Assembly: GCA_015680685.1 (NCBI GenBank)
Contig: MNCI01037900.1
Span: forward strand, 426,291 to 490,290
Length of the DNA: 64,000 nt
Source of the DNA: Gnetum montanum
Taxonomy: Eukaryota; Streptophyta; Gnetopsida; Gnetales; Gnetaceae
Direction of reading: 5' to 3'
The notes beneath the pieces are model-generated. The model had not been told where the DNA came from. It saw only the letters and a program-made list of their open reading frames with translations, and searched no databases. Below are positions 61,001 to 64,000 of this stretch, piece by piece. Position numbers and translations under genes: made by a program. Positions within the stretch are counted from its first letter, which is position 1. Every line of letters starts with the position of its first letter.

Positions 61001-62153
61001 TTATGCTCATTCTCAACTGCATTATCTAAATAACAAATACAAGATTTTCTTCTTTTAAGGATCGGACTCTTAATTATCATACGGCCACTACCTAAAGGCT
61101 TTTGCAACACAGTAAAACTATTTTGATGCATAATCATCAGAAAATCAAATCGTGCATTATTTCCATGTTATGTAACAAAACAATAATGGAGTCACAAATC
61201 AAGCACGATGGTCTTCCTACAATTTGTTTTGTCCATTGACATGTACAACGAGTAAATTATAATAAATACTAGAATCAAAATCAGCTCTAAACTCCTCTCA
61301 TATCAAAGGTTACAACTACATTTTAAATTTTAAAAAACGTACGATATCTTTGATTTTAGGGTTGGATGTTAAATTCAAGATACGAAAGCTTGAAACCTAC
61401 CTTCAAGGTTCAATACTGTCTGTTATTTACTTGTTTGTGTTAGGATGTTGCCATGTTTGCGTAAAACATGGCTTTCATCGTAGTTATTCCAGGTTGCAAA
61501 ATCTTGACGTCGAAAGTTTTTTTCCTCCTCTAAATGTAACCTACTTGAAGCTGGAACCACTCCAACAGAATGTACAAAATCATAGCAACGGAATTCCGAA
61601 AGTGGCACGCACGCCCTTTAAAGCACACTCACATTTTGCAGTCGATCTTTCAATGAAGAAGACCAGGTAAATTGGCTCTGACAAGATAAAAGGATGTTTG
61701 TTCAATGTCTGTATCCTTTCGTAAACACTTGCCCTAATTACTGTATACCTTTCAACGCAAACCCATTTCTAACGCTACAATAAAATAATCATACACAGGA
61801 ACCCATTTGCAACACTGCAAGAAAAAAAATCATACTCGATTCCCATCATGTTCGTACAGGAATCTGGCCCGCGTGGGAAAGTTTTCAAAATCGCAATAAC
61901 CTTAGGTCCTCAAAGAGAAACAGGACCCCCTGCCGGACTACACAAAATAAGATTGCAACAGTGTGCCCTAAACCTAAGAAAACTGAGCGGACTCACAACG
62001 TCGTCGGGTTTTCGTAACCAATAAACCTTGAAAGGAACACAAAAGCAGCAAACAAAATGCCGTAAATTCAAAAAGAGTTTCCAAATCCGCTGAGGAGAGC
62101 CGAATTCAGGGATACTTACAAGGCCTGGCGAATCTGTCAAGAGGTCCAGACAT
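52042..62153 (-). CDS. Sec14-nodulin phosphatidylinositol transfer protein (SFH type), 14 exons, 623 aa
   Basis: Exons in coding order: 62120-62153, 58060-58351, 57784-57883, 56692-56958, 56495-56572, 56240-56341, 56084-56133, 55891-55993, 55681-55776, 55453-55563, 54639-54771, 52614-53023, 52437-52511 and 52042-62 of the last (52042-52062). They sum to 1872 nt and all phases join. The start [12 protein letters not shown] is the family N-terminus. A polybasic part follows (residues 42-66), then the CRAL-TRIO N region (to about 140) with [16 protein letters not shown], and the Sec14 lipid-binding fold (about 143-320) with [35 protein letters not shown] and [12 protein letters not shown] linker and a hydrophobic stretch (about 471-489) lead to coiled-coil residues (about 525-615) and the terminal KRRFCW. 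Family members bind phosphatidylinositol and phosphatidylcholine, promote phosphoinositide synthesis at membranes, and act in polarised growth. The protein looks intact; Gly to Cys at residue 230 is unusual. Confidence 0.95.
58058..58060 (-). other. non-canonical GC-AG intron donor (SFH intron 2)
   Basis: Exon 2 ends CTCAG and the intron starts GCAAGTGT, with acceptor ACACAG before 57883. Only this junction keeps [11 protein letters not shown] in frame. AG|GCAAGT is the usual context of GC donors. Confidence 0.88.
58352..62119 (-). other. first intron of the SFH gene (3.77 kb)
   Basis: The donor is T|GTAAGTATC after codon 11, and the acceptor is TTGTGCAG|GTTTTG. It is the only long intron of the gene and is AT-rich, with a short (TA)n near 59668. 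No element with recognisable ends was seen in it. Long first introns near the 5' end often carry expression signals, but none can be shown here. Confidence 0.85.
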
Positions 62154-63310
62154 GGTCGTCACGCGCGAAATTCAGAGGGGACGGCGTCGGCGTAAATAGA
62201 TCAGATGCAAAGGTTGATGCAGACGCAGCGTAGCTCGAAGTCAGCCGCGGATCGAGAAGAAAACACGGCACAAGACGAGGGCACCTGCATTTGCGAAGAC
62301 GCCACAATAAGGGCACGGCATGACACACAGCTGCAGAGTCCCCGATTAGCAAAGCAGACGACAAGCCACAATCGCGATAATACCTGTGCAAAGATCCTAA
62401 AACCAGGAATAGCAGCACCAGAACAGCTCGGCTGCTTGGAGCAAACAGAAATCCAATGCATGCGGAACAAACAAATCAAGCAAGCAACGGAAAAAAGCAG
62501 GTCAGAACCGGTGCAAAAATCCAACCCGAGTGGCCAAAAATTTTTTGATGAGATGGTCCTTGCCAATCCTGGTCGCAAGCGGGGCGCAAAGCAAAAACCG
62601 CGACAGGCATGCACGCAGAGTGCCGGATAATACGGAACACAGCACGGCAAGGCACCCCCGATTTGTGGCGACAAATCAGCACGGATCGGCAACCCCAACC
62701 GCAACCGCTGCAGGCAGCCACATTGAAAGGAGCCAAGCCCGAGCCCAGGCCCAGATACGACAAAAGCTGTGGTGGTGTTCAAGTGCGGCCGCGTGTCCCG
62801 CTACACTCAGGTGGACCCCACCGTCTCTGACGTGACAACTCAGCGCCATGACTGCTCCGTGTGGGCCCAGCCTCGCTGTCCAGGGCCACGGCTAAGGCCC
62901 AATCACCGCTCGCCGTTGAGCACTCCGCCGTTGAAGTAGGCAAACTGTCGTAGCGTGGCCATTGGCCAGGCAACGGCCCATTCCATCGTATTCTATCCGA
63001 TATCAATTTAGCGGTTGCGTGGACGCCGTCGCTATCTCTGGCTCGGTCTGGAACGGTCAAGAAGGAGCAACCGTTGTTTTGTTTTTGAATTTTTCAAATT
63101 CACTTTTTCTAGCAAGTTTGCGTGAAATGTGCAGGATCAAAATTAGCGGCTGCTTTGGGAGGAAAGTATGGGCCCAGGGAAGTTGGACCGAAGAGAGAGG
63201 GAGAGAGAGCGAGACAGCCGAGACAACGAGCACCGGCTTTATTTTATTCCTCCGACAGCAACCTTTAATGACAAACGGTGGACCACCACTTCTTTCAACT
63301 CTTTGAATGG
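62154..63310 (-). promoter_or_regulatory. 5' UTR and promoter region of the SFH gene
   Basis: This is the GC- and CpG-richest part of the window, against an AT-rich background. Site II-type words (TGGGCC/GGCCCA) occur at 62862-62870, 62896-62902, 62974-62980 and 63169-63177. They are common in plant promoters of growth-related genes and bind TCP factors. A (GA)n run lies at 63193-63212. No TATA box was chosen. Long frames on both strands here reflect high GC. Confidence 0.55.
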
Positions 63311-63574
63311 CCTATGTTAATGGATCTCTCTTCCAATGTGAAGAGAGCACCGGTATCCATCGTGAAAGTCAAACTTGCGGAGCCAGGATTTTATCCTTGG
63401 GTCCTTAGAATCCAAACGCTTTTGGGGGGTTGTTAAGGTGATGTGCTAGCTCGAGGAGAAAAATTAAATCCAAAACCTTAACAGAGCCCAATGTTGCAAG
63501 GTGACCCCAGTCAACCTGCAACAAGACAAAAGCTTATCGCACCCCCAGGACAATACACCTAATTCAAAGAAAAT
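63311..63574. other. intergenic, nothing recognised
   Basis: No gene or clear repeat end was found. The stretch lies between the SFH promoter and the LINE fragment. Confidence 0.5.
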
Positions 63575-64000
63575 TCAGTTGGAAAAGGTAATATTATTGA
63601 GAAAGCCTAGTTCACGACAGTGAAGTTGAACATTACTAGCAATAGAGCATTTCATACCGTAGTCAAATTCATTGTAGTTTGTGTTTTGATACCAAGCATC
63701 TAGACGACATTTCCAAATAAAGAAGATAATCTCAAATAGGAGGATTTTCCAGGCTTTTTGAAGGTGACACTTAACACAATCATCTTGAAGGATACATTGA
63801 GGAAAACGAATAGAATAATTAGGAAGGAAGACTTGAAGAGATTGACACCATTTCCACATGTATTGAGAGAATGAACAATCCCAAAAGACGTGTTGAAAAG
63901 AATCATCCGCTTTACAAATGGGGCATTTAGGATGATCAATTCCTAAAAAAAGAAGCCTATGTCCGATGGGAAGACCTTGATGAACCAAGGACCAAAACAA
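63575..64000 (-). mobile_element. LINE ORF2 C-terminus (zf-RVT), open to the window edge
   Basis: A 141-codon frame without a stop begins beyond the window and ends at 63575. It contains GLPIGHRLLFLGI and CPICKADDSFQHVFWDC (C-x2-C...H...C), the zinc-binding domain that follows RT in plant LINEs, and a Trp-rich WKWCQSL. It is the same domain as at 27900-27982 but better preserved, so it comes from a younger or different insertion. Without the rest I cannot say whether the element is intact. Confidence 0.82.

Noticed and set aside
62201-62835. Long overlapping frames on both strands above the SFH start
   Set aside because: High GC lowers stop frequency. The frames lack motifs and cover the 5' UTR and promoter.

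Overview
This is nuclear DNA of a land plant, most likely a seed plant with a large, repeat-rich genome. The evidence is one multi-exon plant-type gene with GT-AG introns, surrounded by nested and decayed LTR retrotransposons and LINEs. I cannot name the species. No rRNA or tRNA gene, organellar block, CRISPR array or bacterial operon is visible. Nearly all open frames outside the single host gene are transposon debris or chance.

Layout. 1-1444: 3' end of a plus-strand LTR element (E1) inserted into the integrase of an older minus-strand element. 1445-10753: that older element (A), a Ty3/gypsy element resembling Athila/Tat. It has a 5' LTR, a tRNA-Asp-like primer site, gag, protease, RT, RNase H and integrase. 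It is interrupted at about 6490-9100 by foreign sequence that includes a poly(A)-tailed, retroposed-looking block. 10840-11640: remnant of a plus-strand Ty1/copia gag. 12511-12783: primer site and LTR edge of a minus-strand copia-like element. 12784-26522: E2, a complete minus-strand element with perfect CTAGT target-site duplications, whose 5' LTR carries a second complete element, E3 (19227-25889). 26528-34055: SINE-like sequences and a minus-strand LINE that is itself split by a plus-strand LINE. 34056-39119: a decayed copia element. 39120-46001: E4, a relative of E2. 46002-47150: a LINE ORF1 remnant. 47100-51600: unassigned repeats, several tandem arrays and a duplicated retroelement-like segment.

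52042-62153 (minus) is the only convincing host gene. It is an intact 14-exon Sec14-nodulin (SFH-type) phosphatidylinositol transfer protein of 623 residues. All exon phases join and the last exon encodes the family-typical K/R-rich FCW end. A CpG-rich, site II-containing promoter lies above it (62154-63300). The right edge (63575-64000) holds an open LINE ORF2 C-terminus.

The most interesting system is the retroelement family. E2 and E4 are gag-protease elements without RT or integrase. E3 is a gag element without protease but with a separate 3' ORF of about 256 codons. Element A has homologous gag and protease plus a full RT-RNase H-integrase, so it looks like an autonomous partner type. 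E4 has a chimeric LTR made from the two LTR subfamilies seen in E2 and E3. All the LTRs except element A's carry arrays of GATATC-centred palindromes next to their 5' terminus.
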